This document shows positions 15,025 to 16,219 of a DNA stretch of 16,219 nucleotides, piece by piece. Numbering within the stretch: position 1 is the stretch's first letter; every line of letters begins with the position of its first letter. Location of the stretch: positions 1 through 16,219 of the forward strand of contig WTGT01000191.1 of the NCBI GenBank assembly GCA_011523445.1, written 5' to 3'. The position numbers were made by a program, and so were the translations under genes. The notes under the pieces were generated by a model. The model searched no databases. It saw nothing but the letters and a program-made list of their open reading frames with translations, and was not told the DNA's origin. This DNA is from Paracoccaceae bacterium. Its GTDB lineage: Bacteria > Pseudomonadota > Alphaproteobacteria > Rhodobacterales > Rhodobacteraceae.

Positions 15025-15101
15025 TATCGCTTCCTTTCGTTTATTTTGATCCTGATATTGTTGAATTTTATACAGGTATGTTTCAAAAAAATTCTATATC
15101 G

Positions 15102-15115
15102 TGCAAACGATTGCA
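15102..15115. promoter_or_regulatory. LacI-type operator 1, in the operon leader
   Basis: TGCAAACGATTGCA is a near-perfect palindrome with the central CG typical of LacI-family sites. It is centred at 15108/15109, about 8-21 bases after the predicted operon start, where a bound repressor would block RNA polymerase leaving the promoter. Confidence 0.85.
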
Positions 15116-15129
15116 TAATAAAAATTCAA

Positions 15130-15158
15130 TTAATAAAAAAGAAAAAAATCAATGTCAA
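15130..15158 (-). promoter_or_regulatory. Predicted sigma-70 promoter of the catabolic operon
   Basis: On the minus strand a perfect -35 TTGACA (complement of 15153-15158) is followed after 17 bases by TATTAA (complement of 15130-15135). Transcription should start near 15123, giving a leader of about 100 bases. Operator 1 lies just downstream. Confidence 0.75.
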
Positions 15159-15166
15159 GCATTTTT

Positions 15167-15196
15167 TTTACAATCGTTTGCAAAAAAACATATACT
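15167..15196 (+). promoter_or_regulatory. Predicted sigma-70 promoter of the LacI-family regulator
   Basis: TTTACA (15167-15172) and TATACT (15191-15196) are 18 bases apart on the plus strand. Operator 2 lies across the -35 box and spacer, so the regulator should repress itself. The start would be near 15203, leaving a leader of about 25 bases. Confidence 0.75.
15169..15182. promoter_or_regulatory. LacI-type operator 2, in the regulator promoter
   Basis: TACAATCGTTTGCA contains the exact reverse complement of the 11-base core of operator 1. Its centre (15175/15176) is 67 bases from that of operator 1, a spacing that would allow a DNA loop. Confidence 0.82.
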
Positions 15197-15227
15197 TTAG
15201 GATTTAAGTTGCTTTAATGGTTGGAAA

Positions 15228-16219
15228 ATGGTCAACAAAAAGAGAAATGTCATTACACTCAAGGATATTGCCAAAGAGGTTGGTGTTGACAAATCAACTG
15301 TTTCAAGAGCCTTGAACTCCGGGACACAGGATTTGCTTACACCCGAGGTTGTGGCAAGAATTCGGGATGTTGCAACACGAATGGGGTATCGAAAAAATCA
15401 ATTGGCCCGAAGTCTAAGGACACAAAGGACAATGACTGTAGGGATTGTATTACCAGATATAACCAATACGTTGTTTGCTCCGATTGTTAGAGGTGCAGAA
15501 AGTATACTTGAGCCTTTGGGGTATACATCCATGATAGTCAACACAGATGATGATTCTGAACGCCGAAACTATCTGATCGGTGTTCTGCTGGAAAGAGGGG
15601 TGGATGGGATAATTGATGCAGCGCCCCAGATTTCGACCACCCAATTTAAAAGTATAGAGGAGCATGGGGTGCCCTTGGTGACGGCCATCAGAAAAACGGA
15701 TCGTGCATCCATTCCGGCTGTTATCAACGATGATGAGGAAGGTATAAGGTTGTTGATTCGTTATTTGCATGTAAGAGGGCATCAGAAACTGGCCCATATT
15801 GCAGGACCTGAAACCCTGTCAACCGGGCATTTGCGACTGAATGCCTTCAGACAGCAAACGTCACTGATTGGGCTTGATATTCCAGAAAAAGCAATTGCTT
15901 ATGCCATGCGTTTTGATGAAGATGAAGGCAGTAGGTGTGCTCTGGATCTTTTGGTTAGCGGACTCGATTTTACAGCCATTGTTTGTGCCAATGATCGACT
16001 TGCCCTAGGGGCCATAAAGGCTTTGCATCAATCGGGGGTTCAATGCCCCGAGGAAATTTCAGTAACCGGATTTAATGATCTTCCATTTCTGAATCTCATT
16101 CCTCCAGGCTTGACAACAATCCGCATTCAGCAATTTGATGTTGGTCGATTGAGTGCAGAACTGCTGACCAGAATGATGACCAACCAGGAAGCAGCGATAC
16201 CCAGTACGAGTATTTTACC
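15228..16219 (+). CDS. LacI-family transcriptional regulator, 3' end cut by window edge
   Basis: The frame is open from the ATG at 15228 to the right edge, giving 330 codons; LacI/GalR proteins are usually 330-350 residues, so only the tail is missing. The helix-turn-helix occupies about 9-30, TLKDIAKEVGVDKSTVSRALN, with the recognition helix from Lys22 on. The hinge region NQLARSLRT leads into the sugar-binding-like domain (TVGIVLPDITNTLFAPIVRGAE, then LLERGVDGIID, GHQKLAHIAGP, CANDRLALGAIKAL, SVTGFNDLPF). The cognate operators are in the divergent region. It most likely represses both its own gene and the operon, and is released by the substrate or an intermediate. LacI regulators mostly sense sugars or nucleosides, which is a mild contrast with the amino-acid-type transporter. 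The ribosome site is weak (GGTTGGAAA); an out-of-frame ATG at 15217 is not used. Confidence 0.93.
   Translation, partial: MVNKKRNVITLKDIAKEVGVDKSTVSRALNSGTQDLLTPEVVARIRDVATRMGYRKNQLARSLRTQRTMTVGIVLPDITNTLFAPIVRGAESILEPLGYTSMIVNTDDDSERRNYLIGVLLERGVDGIIDAAPQISTTQFKSIEEHGVPLVTAIRKTDRASIPAVINDDEEGIRLLIRYLHVRGHQKLAHIAGPETLSTGHLRLNAFRQQTSLIGLDIPEKAIAYAMRFDEDEGSRCALDLLVSGLDFTAIVCANDRLALGAIKALHQSGVQCPEEISVTGFNDLPFLNLIPPGLTTIRIQQFDVGRLSAELLTRMMTNQEAAIPSTSIL

Noticed and set aside
15119..15170. A/T-rich run in the divergent region as a phage attachment site or repeat
   Set aside because: It is simple A/T-rich promoter spacer with no repeat partner and no integrase nearby.

Overview
The window looks like accessory metabolic DNA from a Gram-negative proteobacterium, most likely a marine-type alphaproteobacterium. 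This rests on the style of the proteins (HAAT-type branched-chain amino acid ABC transporter, AcoA/AcoB-like E1 subunits, an M24 'pita-bread' enzyme, a beta-etherase-like GST) and on moderate base composition judged by eye. The taxonomic call is an inference; there is no rRNA, tRNA or other marker gene. I see no insertion sequence, integrase, CRISPR array or RNA gene.

Left part (1-2478). A partial minus-strand gene for a secreted HNH-type nuclease runs off the left edge. A 220-base AT-rich spacer follows. Then comes a plus-strand pair, a polar amino acid binding protein and its permease, separated by a short spacer that folds into a hairpin. The ATPase of this transporter is not in the window. 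The permease converges on the next gene with the two stop codons sharing one TTAA.

Main part (2475-15024). Eleven minus-strand genes read in one direction from position 15024 down to 4089. In order of transcription they are: a 3-hydroxyisobutyrate-dehydrogenase-family reductase, an amino-acid/amide binding protein, LivG-, LivF-, LivH- and LivM-type transporter parts, a GST, an M24 hydrolase-like protein, thiamine-diphosphate E1 alpha, E1 beta, and a lipoyl-bearing E2-like protein. Most junctions overlap or are very short, which argues for one operon. After a 300-base gap a twelfth gene follows on the same strand, a homoserine-dehydrogenase-like oxidoreductase with a SAF domain.

Right part (15025-16219). 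A LacI-family regulator is transcribed divergently and is cut by the right edge only near its C-terminus. The 203-base divergent region holds two near-identical LacI-type operators in opposite orientation and two good back-to-back promoters. One operator lies inside the regulator's own promoter and the other just downstream of the big operon's promoter start.

The genes read as a self-contained, LacI-controlled uptake and breakdown system for one small compound: high-affinity import, a C-N or C-S type cleavage or hydrolysis (M24 protein), a glutathione-dependent step, NAD(P)-linked oxidations and a 2-oxoacid/acetoin-like dehydrogenase step. The substrate cannot be read from the sequence. Two central enzymes are atypical: the E2-like protein has Gln where the acyltransferase catalytic His should be and a shortened catalytic domain, and the M24 protein has Cys in place of the second metal-binding Asp. 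No E3 (dihydrolipoamide dehydrogenase) gene is present. These points make the cluster a good candidate for an undescribed pathway.
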